From Anaerolineae bacterium (GTDB taxonomy: Bacteria > Chloroflexota > Anaerolineae > Aggregatilineales > Phototrophicaceae), in NCBI GenBank assembly GCA_028284565.1, contig JANQRM010000501.1:1-42233 (forward strand): a stretch of 42,233 nucleotides of DNA. The letters run 5' to 3'. The notes beneath the pieces are model-generated. The model was not told where the DNA came from. It did no database searches and saw only the letters and a program-made list of their open reading frames with translations. Each line of letters begins with the position of its first letter. Within the stretch, counting starts at the first letter, position 1. This document shows positions 32,252 through 41,160 of this stretch, piece by piece. Both the position numbers and the translations under genes were made by a program.

Positions 32252-34492
32252 ATGAGTGCTGTTCAACCGCCCACTAATCGCATCCGACGTTTTCAATCGA
32301 CCAAGCGGGAAAAAGTCCCGACGATTTTGCAGATGGAAGCGGTGGAATGTGGTGCGGCATCGTTGGCAATGATATTAGCCTCTCATGGACGCTATGTTCC
32401 TTTAGAAGAGTTGCGCTCGGTTTGCGGTGTGTCTCGTGATGGAGTGAAGGCGAGTAATATCGTTAAAGCGGCGCGCGTGTATGGGATGGATGCGCGGGGC
32501 TTCCGCAAAGAAATTACCCAACTCCACGAGATGCCCTTGCCAATGATTGTCTTTTGGAACTTCAATCACTTCTTGGTGGTAGAAGGCTTTCAGCAAGATA
32601 AGGTCTTTATCAATGACCCCGCACTTGGCTCACGAGAACTTACACCTGCTGAATTTGACGAAGGTTTTACAGGTGTGGTTCTCACGTTTGGCCCCGGCGA
32701 GAATTTTCGTCAAGTGGGCAAGAAGCCAAGCCTTACAGGCGCATTAGCTCGACGCTTATCTGAGTCGAAGGTGGCGTTGCTCTATATTGTCCTCATTAGC
32801 TTGGCATTGATTATTCCGGGACTTGCTATTCCCGTATTCACGCAAATTTTTGTTGATAATGTTTTGGTGCGCGGGCAAGATTGGCTTTTAGGGTTGCTCA
32901 TCGGCTTGGGCATCACAGGGATATTCCGCGCGATACTACTTTGGCTTCAACAATATTATCTCCTTCGCTTAGAGACCAAACTTTCACTTGTATCGTCGAG
33001 TCAATTCTTCTGGCATGTGCTTCATTTACCGATTGAGTTTTTTGCCCAACGCTTTAGTGGCGAAATCAGTTCACGTGTTCAAATCAATGACCGTGTTGCT
33101 CAATTGCTATCCGGTGAGTTAGCAACGGCGATTCTCAACATCATTTTGGTTGTTTTTTATGTGGTGGTCTTGTTGCTCTACGATCCATTGCTGACAGCGA
33201 TAGGTGTCATTATTGCCTTTGTGAACATCCTTGCGCTTCGTTATATTGCCCGTCGTCGAATTGATGCCAATCAACGTCTGCTCCAAGAACGGGGCAAGAT
33301 GATAGGTACAGCGATGAATGGTTTACAAACTATTGAAACCATCAAAGCAACTGGCTCAGAGAATGATTTATTCGCACGGCTGGCTGGGTATCATGCCAAA
33401 GCCCTCAATGCAGAACAGCAATTCAAACTCTTGTCGCAGGTTTTCTCGGTTGTGCCACCTTTTTTGACTATGCTCAATACCACCGCGATTTTGGCGATTG
33501 GTGGCTTGCGCGTGATGGATGGCGACTTAACCGTTGGGGCATTGGTTGCATTTCAAGCATTGATGATGAGTTTTATCACCCCCTTTAATGAGATTGTCAA
33601 TTTAGGCGGACGCTTCCAAGAAGTAGAAGGGGATATGAATCGGCTGGATGATGTCCTGCGTTATCAAAGGGACCCACGCCTTGAAAATAATGGGGCAGAA
33701 CTGACAGATGATGTTACCATTGGCAAACTAGTCGGACGTGTAGAACTCAACAACCTAACCTTTGGCTATAGTCGACTCAATCCACCCCTCATCAAAGACT
33801 TCAACCTAACTATAGCCCCTGGTGCGCGAGTTGCCTTAGTGGGTGGCTCCGGTAGTGGGAAGTCCACAGTCGTCCGTTTGATTGCTGGCTTGTATGATGT
33901 TTGGGAAGGAGAGATTCGATTTGATGATATGTTGCGTGATGAAATCCCCCGCCCAGTTATCAACAATTCGCTTGGTATGGTTGACCAAGATATTTTCATG
34001 TTTGAAGGGACGGTGCATGAAAATCTAACACTTTGGGACCCGACGATTCCGGAGTATGACATTATTCAAGCCACCAAAGATGCTGTGATTCATGCCGACA
34101 TATCGGAACGTGCTGGTGGATATGATCATCTGGTCGAGGAAGATGGGCGCAATTTCAGTGGAGGGCAACGTCAACGCCTTGAGATTGCGCGTGCTTTAGT
34201 GGGTAATCCGTCTATCTTAATCCTAGACGAAGCCACCAGCGCCCTTGACCCCGTGACCGAAAAGATGATTGATGACCATCTACGTCGGCGTGGCTGTACG
34301 TGCATCATTGTCGCCCATCGCCTGAGTACCATTCGAGACTGTGACGAAATCTTGGTGATGGAACAAGGGTATGTTGTCCAGCGAGGGACACACGAACAAC
34401 TCATCGATGAAGACGGTCCTTATGCTGATTTAATCCGTGCTGAAGCCTTTGAAGAAGAACGTGCGAAATCCTATTTGGAATTCTTATATTAA
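32252..34492 (+). CDS. Peptidase C39-containing ABC exporter, NHLM type
   Basis: The 746-residue protein both cuts and exports double-glycine peptides. The C39 domain (residues about 20-145) has the oxyanion Gln27 and nucleophile Cys33 in LQMEAVECGAAS, His106 in NFNHFLVVEG and Asp122 in INDPA, so it looks active. Six membrane helices span about 160-440. The ATPase has GGSGSGKST (near 531-539), FSGGQRQRLEIARAL (near 634) and ILILDEATSALD (near 655). The overall pattern is that of TIGR03796. The track-style start TTG at 32243 adds three residues; ATG 32252 is preferred although neither has a clear ribosome-binding site. It lies 15 bases after the adaptor gene. Confidence 0.93.
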   Translation: MSAVQPPTNRIRRFQSTKREKVPTILQMEAVECGAASLAMILASHGRYVPLEELRSVCGVSRDGVKASNIVKAARVYGMDARGFRKEITQLHEMPLPMIVFWNFNHFLVVEGFQQDKVFINDPALGSRELTPAEFDEGFTGVVLTFGPGENFRQVGKKPSLTGALARRLSESKVALLYIVLISLALIIPGLAIPVFTQIFVDNVLVRGQDWLLGLLIGLGITGIFRAILLWLQQYYLLRLETKLSLVSSSQFFWHVLHLPIEFFAQRFSGEISSRVQINDRVAQLLSGELATAILNIILVVFYVVVLLLYDPLLTAIGVIIAFVNILALRYIARRRIDANQRLLQERGKMIGTAMNGLQTIETIKATGSENDLFARLAGYHAKALNAEQQFKLLSQVFSVVPPFLTMLNTTAILAIGGLRVMDGDLTVGALVAFQALMMSFITPFNEIVNLGGRFQEVEGDMNRLDDVLRYQRDPRLENNGAELTDDVTIGKLVGRVELNNLTFGYSRLNPPLIKDFNLTIAPGARVALVGGSGSGKSTVVRLIAGLYDVWEGEIRFDDMLRDEIPRPVINNSLGMVDQDIFMFEGTVHENLTLWDPTIPEYDIIQATKDAVIHADISERAGGYDHLVEEDGRNFSGGQRQRLEIARALVGNPSILILDEATSALDPVTEKMIDDHLRRRGCTCIIVAHRLSTIRDCDEILVMEQGYVVQRGTHEQLIDEDGPYADLIRAEAFEEERAKSYLEFLY

Positions 34493-34500
34493 GACATGAC

Positions 34501-37425
34501 ATGGACGATCAAAACGGACATATAAATTCTCCAATACAATCTTTTGGTCTGGGAGAAAGCGAACCGACGGTCATTGGAAGTAATACTCCATTGCTGCTGA
34601 GAGACCCTGAAAGTATCTGGCTCATTTATGCAGGAGCCGTGGATGTCTTTGCGGTGCGGACAACCGACGATGGAGAACCGGATAGTCCGCGTAAGCATTT
34701 GTTCCGCGCCAATCAGGGACAAATCATTCTGGGGTTAGACTTGCATGTTTATGGTAAAGGGATTCATATCCTCGCCGTTGGAACAAAGAATAGCGTCGTT
34801 GCTCAACTCCCTCGTGCGGATTTTGAAGCCTTGCTCAATGATGCTGATAAAGCCCAACAAACTCAAACTCTGCTTGATGAATGGCTCCAAAATTTTTCTC
34901 GCAGTGTCCAACAGCAAGTGGCTTTACGTCAATTTGTCCCTTTGTCGGCTAATCAAGCGGTTGAAGTCGAATCTGACTCGGTTGCACGTCCCAGACGGGG
35001 TGTTCTCTGGGTGAAAGCTCTTGATGGAGCCGCCCAATTCGTCAGTAAAACCGAACTTCCACTTGTCACGGCGGATGATTTCCTGCCAGTAACCGAGCAT
35101 ACATGGCTCTATGTTGAGAACAATGCCCGCCTCTATGCCATTGATACTGAAGAATTTGTTCGCAAAGCCTTTTCGTGGAATCTGATTAACAATTTCCATC
35201 GCTTGGTTTTAGATTGCATTGTCTGGGGCTTGGATGATTTCCAGACGATTGAACGACATCGAATCGAACAACAATCTCAACATGACCAACATCAAGTGGA
35301 TGTCGCCTTCCATCGCTTAGGTGGTGTGTTATCCGATGAAGATGAAGACGAGCTGTTGCCGATTGATTCCAATGACTTATTGTTGGCGACTCTCCAACGT
35401 ATTGGTCGAAGTCTTGGTGTAAAGATCGTCCCACGTCCCAACCCAATCGACGGACGCGATGAAGAGACGACTCTCGATGCTATCACACGGACATCAGGGG
35501 TACGAGTGCGCCAAGTTGCTTTGCGGGGTTATTGGTGGCAGGCGGATAACGGTCCTTTATTGGCTTATTTGCAGAAAACGAATCGACCTGTCGCACTGAT
35601 TCCAAACTCAACCAACAACTATGAGATGGTTGATATTTATGAGCAAACCCGACAGCCTGTGACATCAAGTGTTGCCAATCAATTATCCCAACTTGCTTAT
35701 TCTTTTTACCGCACATTGCCAACTAAAATCCTCCATGCGCGTGATTTACTTCGCTTTGGCTTGAAGCAGGCAAAAGGGGATTTATTGAATGTCATCTTGA
35801 TGGGTATCGCAGGTGGGATTCTTATCATCGCTATTCCACTCATCACCGGACGTATCTTCGACTTTATTATCCCTTCTGCAGACCGCGCCCAGTTGGTGCA
35901 ATTTGCTCTCCTTCTCCTCACCATTGCAATCGTGACAGCGATTTTCCAAGTGATGCGGAGTATTGCCGTCTTGCGTGTCGAAATGAAAATGGACTCGGCA
36001 CTTCAATCGGCGGTATGGGACAGATTGCTTAACTTACCTGCGCCTTTCTTCCGTGATTATACTGCTGGCGACCTGAGTTCCCGTGCGTTGGGTGTGAGTG
36101 CTATTCGTCGTGCGGTATCTGGCACAGTGGTACGTTCATTGCTCTCCGCGATATTCTCGATATTTAACTTTATCTTACTCTTCTATTTCAGCGTTCCCCT
36201 AGCACTTGTGGCAACATTCCTTGTCGGGATTGCTTTTGGCGTGACGCTCTTTATCGGCAATCGACAGATGACCTTTCAACGTCACCTGACCAACATTGAA
36301 GGTTCTATTTCGGGCATGGTTTTGCAATTTATTACTGGCATCACCAAGTTCCGTATCGCAGGAGTCGAAGGACGTGCGTTTGCACAGTGGGCGCGTCGTT
36401 TTACTGAACAAAAGCAATATGCCTATCAAGTGGGTAACGCCGGTAATGCGTTGATTGTCTTTAACCTGTCTTTTCCAGTTATCTCAGCAATTGTGATATT
36501 CGCGCTCGTTGCCAACATCACGGATTTCTCAACAGGCGAATTTCTTGCTTTCAATGTTGCCTTCACGACTTTCCTACTTGCTGGTCTCGATCTCAGCACT
36601 GCTTTGATTTCGGTGTTGCAAGTTGTCCCGACTTATGAGCGGATGCAACCTATTTTAGAAACACTACCCGAAGTTGATGAAACCAAATCCGACCCCGGCG
36701 AACTTTCCGGTGAAATCGAAGTGAGCCGTGTCTCATTCCGTTACGATGAAGACGGTTTACTCATTCTCAAAGATATTAATTTTCATGTCACACCGGGCGA
36801 TTTTGTAGCGATTGTGGGTCCGTCTGGTTCTGGGAAATCAACTCTATTCCGCCTGCTATTGGGCTTTGAGACTCCTGAATCGGGTGGAATTTTCTACGAT
36901 GGTCAAGATTTGGGGGGCTTGGATATTCGAGCTGTACGGCAACAATTGGGAGTTGTCTTACAAAATGGGCAACTGATGACAGGGGATATCTTCACAAACA
37001 TCGTTGGAGTCGCACCCTTGACAATTGATGATGCTTGGGAAGCGGCTGAAATGTCTGGACTTGCCGATGACATTCGAGAGATGCCCATGGGGATGCACAC
37101 AATTATTAGCGAGGGAGGCAGTACCCTATCTGGTGGACAACGCCAACGCCTCTTGATTGCCCGTGCCATTGCTAAGAAACCCAAAATCCTCTACTTTGAC
37201 GAAGCCACTAGCGCACTCGATAATCGTACTCAAGCCATCGTCAGTGAAAGTCTCGAAAAATTGGATGCGACCCGAATCGTGATTGCTCATCGCTTAAGTA
37301 CAATCATCAATGCCGACCATATTCTCGTCATGCATCATGGGAAACTAGTCGAAACCGGAACTTATGATGAACTCATCCGCAACTCAACCCTGTTTGCTGA
37401 CCTTGCTCGCCGTCAATTGGTTTAA
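34501..37425 (+). CDS. Second NHLM-type ABC exporter, no C39 domain
   Basis: A 974-residue ABC half-transporter with a long N-terminal region (about 1-410) in place of a peptidase. This is the pattern of the NHLM ABC2 family (TIGR03797). Residues about 35-125 look like a beta-rich cyclic-nucleotide-binding-like or cupin fold. A further part (about 290-400) resembles a degenerate C39 domain; its proposed catalytic residues are not evident. Six membrane helices follow (about 425-700). The ATPase has VGPSGSGKST (near 773), LSGGQRQRLLIARAI (near 876) and ILYFDEATSALDN. It starts 8 bases after the C39 exporter stop and probably forms a heterodimer with it. Confidence 0.9.
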   Translation: MDDQNGHINSPIQSFGLGESEPTVIGSNTPLLLRDPESIWLIYAGAVDVFAVRTTDDGEPDSPRKHLFRANQGQIILGLDLHVYGKGIHILAVGTKNSVVAQLPRADFEALLNDADKAQQTQTLLDEWLQNFSRSVQQQVALRQFVPLSANQAVEVESDSVARPRRGVLWVKALDGAAQFVSKTELPLVTADDFLPVTEHTWLYVENNARLYAIDTEEFVRKAFSWNLINNFHRLVLDCIVWGLDDFQTIERHRIEQQSQHDQHQVDVAFHRLGGVLSDEDEDELLPIDSNDLLLATLQRIGRSLGVKIVPRPNPIDGRDEETTLDAITRTSGVRVRQVALRGYWWQADNGPLLAYLQKTNRPVALIPNSTNNYEMVDIYEQTRQPVTSSVANQLSQLAYSFYRTLPTKILHARDLLRFGLKQAKGDLLNVILMGIAGGILIIAIPLITGRIFDFIIPSADRAQLVQFALLLLTIAIVTAIFQVMRSIAVLRVEMKMDSALQSAVWDRLLNLPAPFFRDYTAGDLSSRALGVSAIRRAVSGTVVRSLLSAIFSIFNFILLFYFSVPLALVATFLVGIAFGVTLFIGNRQMTFQRHLTNIEGSISGMVLQFITGITKFRIAGVEGRAFAQWARRFTEQKQYAYQVGNAGNALIVFNLSFPVISAIVIFALVANITDFSTGEFLAFNVAFTTFLLAGLDLSTALISVLQVVPTYERMQPILETLPEVDETKSDPGELSGEIEVSRVSFRYDEDGLLILKDINFHVTPGDFVAIVGPSGSGKSTLFRLLLGFETPESGGIFYDGQDLGGLDIRAVRQQLGVVLQNGQLMTGDIFTNIVGVAPLTIDDAWEAAEMSGLADDIREMPMGMHTIISEGGSTLSGGQRQRLLIARAIAKKPKILYFDEATSALDNRTQAIVSESLEKLDATRIVIAHRLSTIINADHILVMHHGKLVETGTYDELIRNSTLFADLARRQLV

Positions 37426-37431
37426 TATCTG

Positions 37432-38634
37432 ATGGAACTGCTTATGCCTTCGCGCTTAAAACTCGCTATATTCATCATTCTTCCCTTGTTGCTTGTCGCT
37501 TGTGCTGAGCAAAGCCTCGCTGAACAACGCGAAGCTAATGCCCGTCGCGCGGATGCAGATGATCCCATTGTGATTGGCTTTGCCTGGCCCTTTGAAGCGG
37601 ATTGGGACTTCTTGCCAGAGGGTGTTGATATGGCTGTAGATGAGATTAATTCGAGTGGCGGAGTGTTGGGTCGTCCACTAGAAATCGTACGCGCCGATGA
37701 CCATGACTCTGTCATTGAAGGACGACAGATTGCTCAAGACTTTGCAGAAAATACGGATATGCTCGCTGTCATTGGACATGCATGGTCGTACATTTCTGTG
37801 CCTGCCTCACCGATTTACGAATTCAATGGTTTAATCATGCTCTCGCCGAGTGCAACCAGTCCTGATTTGACTCGTGGTGACTTCAATTTTATCTTTCGCA
37901 ATGTCGCTAGTGATGATGAAGTTGGACGGCAATTAGCGCGTTATGCTTTAGATCAAGGGTATCGGGACATGATGATTTTGTATGTCAATGACCCGAATGG
38001 ACGTGAACTCTCGAATGTGTTTGAAAATGAAGCGAGTGGGATTGGCATCTCGATAATTGACCGTCGTAATTATCAAGGAGAACGAAACTTTCCATTGATT
38101 TTGGATGATTGGGAAGCATTAGAATTTGACGCGATTTTCATTGCTGGGCAAAATCCAGATGCGGCAACCTTTATCGCCCAAGCACGAGAAGCGGGTATCA
38201 CAGTCCCCATTATCGGTAGTGACGGACTTGATACCAGTGACCTCGCTGATGTCGCGGGATCATCCGCGGAAGGAACGGTGGTCGCTTCCCATTACCATGC
38301 TGATAACCCGCGCGAAGAATTACAAGAATTCATCCAACGTTTTGAGGCTTATTACGCTGATTTTTATGGCGAAGGGCAACCTCTCACGCCCGATACATGG
38401 GCGGCACAAGGCTATGATGCGGTCTATCTCTTGAAACATGCCATCGAACAAGCTGAATTGGTAACGCCTGCGGGAGTTGCAGAAGCACTCCATAACACGG
38501 CAGATTGGCAAGGGGTGACCGGACCCCATACCTTTGACGGGACAGGAGATGTTATTGGGAAATCTATTGTTCTAAAAGTGCTAGAAAATGGCGAATTCCG
38601 CTTCCTCCAGTTGGCGACGGATGACAGTGGCTAA
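37432..38634 (+). CDS. Lipoprotein solute-binding protein, type 1 (branched-chain amino acid/amide class)
   Basis: A 400-residue Peripla_BP_6-type protein. A signal peptide with lipobox LVAC (Cys24) anchors it outside the membrane. The fold shows IVIGFAWPFEADWDFLPEGV, AVDEINSSGGVLGRPLEIV, AVIGHAWSYISVPASPIYE, LMLSP-like IMLSPSATSP and PDTWAAQGYDAVYLL. The family binds amino acids, amides, short peptides and signals. No LivHMGF permease or ATPase genes are nearby. It starts 6 bases after the second exporter gene, so it belongs to the exporter operon. ATG 37444 is an alternative start giving a cleaner n-region (MPSRLKL). Confidence 0.9.
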   Translation: MELLMPSRLKLAIFIILPLLLVACAEQSLAEQREANARRADADDPIVIGFAWPFEADWDFLPEGVDMAVDEINSSGGVLGRPLEIVRADDHDSVIEGRQIAQDFAENTDMLAVIGHAWSYISVPASPIYEFNGLIMLSPSATSPDLTRGDFNFIFRNVASDDEVGRQLARYALDQGYRDMMILYVNDPNGRELSNVFENEASGIGISIIDRRNYQGERNFPLILDDWEALEFDAIFIAGQNPDAATFIAQAREAGITVPIIGSDGLDTSDLADVAGSSAEGTVVASHYHADNPREELQEFIQRFEAYYADFYGEGQPLTPDTWAAQGYDAVYLLKHAIEQAELVTPAGVAEALHNTADWQGVTGPHTFDGTGDVIGKSIVLKVLENGEFRFLQLATDDSG

Positions 38635-38648
38635 ATGACTGATATAAT
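38621..38648 (+). promoter_or_regulatory. Promoter at the end of the binding-protein gene
   Basis: ATGACA (38621-38626), 16 bases, then TATAAT (38643-38648) preceded by TGA as an extended -10. It points to the kinase-like gene but lies upstream of the hairpin at 38664-38690. Confidence 0.6.
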
Positions 38649-38663
38649 CTATCATCAATCATG

Positions 38664-38690
38664 GGACACAGCACGAATCTGTGTCCTTTT
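38664..38690 (+). terminator. Hairpin terminator or attenuator before the kinase-like gene
   Basis: Arms GGACACAG (38664-38671) and CTGTGTCC (38679-38686) pair perfectly around CACGAAT and are followed by TTTT. It ends the exporter operon and also lies in the leader of the promoter at 38621-38648. Confidence 0.75.
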
Positions 38691-38709
38691 GAGTCATAAG
38701 GGAAGTGAC

Positions 38710-39258
38710 ATGATTGGAAGACGTATTGTTATCGTAGGAACGACAGGCTCTGGCAAAACGACCCTTGCACAACAGTTGTCGCAAGTGCTCAATATCACGC
38801 ATATTGAACTCGATAATCTCTTTTGGAAGCCCAATTGGGAAGAATCGACAAACAATGAATTCCGTCAAAAGATAGCTGATGCACTCGCCAATTTTGACCA
38901 ATGGGTTGTGGATGGCAATTATAGTTTAACCCGTGAGATGATTTGGCCGAAAGCTGAAACGATTATCTGGTTGGATTATCCACTGAGAGTTAATTTTTGG
39001 CGATTATTCAAACGGAGCTTGGGGCGTGGATTAAGAAAAGAAAAGCTGTGGGATGCCCAAAATCAAGAACGCTTAAAGAACCAATTTGCTAGCCGAGATT
39101 CACTCTTCATTTGGGCAATCAAATCCTACTCACGCCGTCGCCGAAATTATACTCAGATTTTTCGTGATAATATCTATCCACATTTACATCTAATTCGCCT
39201 GAAAACACCCCAAGAAACCAACCATTGGCTCTCCATTCTAAAATCCTCGTTAGAATAA
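38710..39258 (+). CDS. Adenylate-kinase-like P-loop NTPase (topology modulation/FlaR-like)
   Basis: A 182-residue small kinase-fold protein. It has a P-loop IVGTTGSGKTTLAQQLS at residues about 6-22, then ELDNLFWKPNW, WVVDGNYSL and TIIWLDYPL, and a basic lid helix region (KSYSRRRRNY). It belongs to the group annotated as DNA topology modulation protein FlaR or adenylate kinase. The real substrate is unknown. An open frame from 38635 crosses the hairpin; ATG 38710 with a GGGAAG motif upstream is the better start. Confidence 0.85.
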   Translation: MIGRRIVIVGTTGSGKTTLAQQLSQVLNITHIELDNLFWKPNWEESTNNEFRQKIADALANFDQWVVDGNYSLTREMIWPKAETIIWLDYPLRVNFWRLFKRSLGRGLRKEKLWDAQNQERLKNQFASRDSLFIWAIKSYSRRRRNYTQIFRDNIYPHLHLIRLKTPQETNHWLSILKSSLE

Positions 39259-39269
39259 GAACTATTCCC

Positions 39270-39298
39270 TTGACAAGTGCGTTTTTTCACGTTATTTT
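39270..39298 (+). promoter_or_regulatory. Promoter of the Mn/Zn transport operon
   Basis: A perfect TTGACA (39270-39275), 17 bases, then TATTTT (39293-39298). The first palindrome at 39295-39314 overlaps this -10 box. Confidence 0.65.
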
Positions 39299-39314
39299 TA
39301 GATTAATCTAAAAA
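39295..39314. promoter_or_regulatory. Operator-like perfect palindrome 1
   Basis: A perfect 20-base palindrome centred on AGATTAATCT overlaps the -10 box. Its form suits a dimeric metal-responsive repressor of the DtxR/MntR type. The regulator itself is not in the window. Confidence 0.55.
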
Positions 39315-39320
39315 ATTATC

Positions 39321-39343
39321 AATATTGAGTTAAGCTCAATATT
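39321..39343. promoter_or_regulatory. Operator-like inverted repeat 2
   Basis: Nine-base arms AATATTGAG and CTCAATATT around TTAAG, in the 5' leader just before GGAGG (39345-39349). It could be a second repressor site or a leader hairpin near the ribosome-binding site. Confidence 0.5.
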
Positions 39344-39360
39344 TGGAGGACTGAACAGAA

Positions 39361-40374
39361 ATGAATCACATTCGTAGACTTGTCGCAATCATGGTTCTAA
39401 TGCTATCTGTCTTTGGCAGTTATGCTCAAGATAATGACAATCGCTTGAAAGTTGTCGCCACCACTACCCAAGCCGCTGATGCCGTCAAAATTCTGGCAGG
39501 AGATTTGGTCGATTTAACCGCCTTGATGGGCGCAGGGGTAGACCCGCATCTCTATCAACCGACAGAAGCCAACATCCGCGCGATGAACGAAGCGGATTTG
39601 GTCATTTATAGTGGCTTGAGCCTAGAAGGGCAGTTTGATGAAGTCTTTCAGGCTTTAGGCGAGCGCAACATTCGCATCTACGCCATGAGTGACCCCGTGA
39701 AAGAAGCTGGCTTTATTATCGGTGGGTTTGACTTATCTGAAGAACTCCAAGATGTCGATGATCCACACTATTGGTTCGACCCGCGCAATTGGAGCGACTC
39801 CATCATGGGGATTGCTGAAGTGTTATCCGAAGAAGACCCACGCAATGCCGAAACTTATCTCTCGAATGCACAAGCCTATCAAGAGGATTTACAAACTCTC
39901 TACATCTGGGCATTAGAAGCTATGAGCCAAGTGCCAGAGGGACAACGTGTTCTGGTTACATCGCATGATGCCTTTAACTACTTTGGGGATGCCTTCGGCT
40001 GGGAAGTACGTGGTCTACAGGGACTCAGTACAGAAGATGAAGCGGGTGTTGGGGATGTGCAATCCATCGTCGAATTTGTCATCGAGAATGAAATTCCTGT
40101 GATGTTTGTTGAGAGTAGCGTGCCACCCGATGCTATCGAATCTGTACAAGAAGCGGCGCAAGCACAGGGCTTCGATGTGGGTATTGGGGTACGAGAACTC
40201 TTCTCTGATGCCATGGGTGATCCCGATACCTTTGGCGGAACCTATATCGGCATGTTGGCACAGAATGTCATCACCGTGTTGCAGTCCTATGGCTTTGATA
40301 TTCCCGAATGGGATGCTGATTTAGAACCCGTGCCGCCGACGGAATTGCTCGATATGTCTGACACTGAGGAGTAG
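39361..40374 (+). CDS. Mn/Zn ABC transporter, metal-binding protein (TroA/ZnuA family)
   Basis: A 337-residue cluster A-I binding protein with a cleavable signal peptide ending in SYA before QDND. The likely metal ligands are His63 (GVDPHLYQPT), His136 (DDPHYWFD), His202 (TSHDAFNYF) and Asp283 (FSDAMG). This three-His plus Asp set is that of TroA, which binds Zn and Mn. There is no His/Asp-rich loop typical of ZnuA, which leans towards manganese or mixed specificity. Glu251 in FVESSV is also conserved. It is first in a three-gene importer operon behind an operator-bearing promoter. Confidence 0.93.
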   Translation: MNHIRRLVAIMVLMLSVFGSYAQDNDNRLKVVATTTQAADAVKILAGDLVDLTALMGAGVDPHLYQPTEANIRAMNEADLVIYSGLSLEGQFDEVFQALGERNIRIYAMSDPVKEAGFIIGGFDLSEELQDVDDPHYWFDPRNWSDSIMGIAEVLSEEDPRNAETYLSNAQAYQEDLQTLYIWALEAMSQVPEGQRVLVTSHDAFNYFGDAFGWEVRGLQGLSTEDEAGVGDVQSIVEFVIENEIPVMFVESSVPPDAIESVQEAAQAQGFDVGIGVRELFSDAMGDPDTFGGTYIGMLAQNVITVLQSYGFDIPEWDADLEPVPPTELLDMSDTEE

Positions 40375-40379
40375 AGGTG

Positions 40380-41159
40380 ATGCCAGCTACAAAAGATAAA
40401 CTTGGCTCACCCTATGCACTAGAAATCAACGACTTAACAGTCGCTTATCAAAGTAAACCGGTTCTCTGGGATGTCGATATGCGCGTCCCAGAGGGTGTAC
40501 TCATGGCAATCGTGGGTCCCAATGGTGCAGGCAAAAGCACCCTCATCAAAGCAACTCTCGACCTTATCCCACGTGCGGCAGGTACAGCTAGTTTTTATGG
40601 ACAACCCTATCGCAAAGCTCGTGATTTAGTCGGTTATGTTCCGCAACGTGGCACGGTTGATTGGGACTTTCCGACATCAGTGTTGGATGTCGTGATGATG
40701 GGACTCTATGGCAAATTGGGCTGGTTCAAACGCCCCGGCAAAAATGAACATCGGCTAGCCATGGTAGCCCTCGACCAAGTGGGTATCTCCGACCTCGCTG
40801 ACCGCCAAATCAGCCAATTATCCGGTGGGCAACAACAGCGTACATTCCTTGCCCGCGCGCTCGTCCAAGACGCTCAGATTTACTTTATGGATGAACCCTT
40901 TGCGGCGGTTGATGCAGTGACGGAACGTGCGATAGTTGCTCTGCTCCGTGAGTTACGCTCTCGCAACAAAACCGTGATTGTTGTTCATCATGATTTACAG
41001 ACGGTGACAGAATACTTCGATTGGGTGACATTGCTGAATGTGGCTGTGACGGCTAGTGGACCTGCAGAAGAAGTCTTTACCGAAGACAACCTCCGCATGA
41101 CTTATGGCGGACACATTTCTTTCCTCGCACAAAGCCCAGAGCTAACCGGAGTACGTTAG
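40380..41159 (+). CDS. Mn/Zn ABC transporter, ATP-binding protein
   Basis: A 259-residue ABC ATPase of the MntB/TroB/ZnuC type. Walker A is IVGPNGAGKSTLIKA (near residues 45-59). It has the Q-loop VGYVPQRGTVDWDFPTSVLD typical of metal-importer ATPases, signature LSGGQQQRTFLARAL, Walker B IYFMDEPFAAVD and switch His in VVHHDL. ATG 40380 has GAGGAG with an 8-base spacer; a GTG at 40377 is the alternative. The gap from the binding-protein stop is 5 bases. Confidence 0.94.
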   Translation: MPATKDKLGSPYALEINDLTVAYQSKPVLWDVDMRVPEGVLMAIVGPNGAGKSTLIKATLDLIPRAAGTASFYGQPYRKARDLVGYVPQRGTVDWDFPTSVLDVVMMGLYGKLGWFKRPGKNEHRLAMVALDQVGISDLADRQISQLSGGQQQRTFLARALVQDAQIYFMDEPFAAVDAVTERAIVALLRELRSRNKTVIVVHHDLQTVTEYFDWVTLLNVAVTASGPAEEVFTEDNLRMTYGGHISFLAQSPELTGVR

Positions 41160-41160
41160 T

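Noticed and set aside
30836..38634. RiPP maturase (LanM, YcaO, radical SAM, nitrile-hydratase leader protein)
   Set aside because: No such gene is found in the cluster, and the predicted core GPPPPGED has no Cys, Ser or Thr.
38635..38709. 25-codon N-terminal extension of the kinase-like gene
   Set aside because: It would translate through the promoter and terminator hairpin; the P-loop position is normal from ATG 38710.
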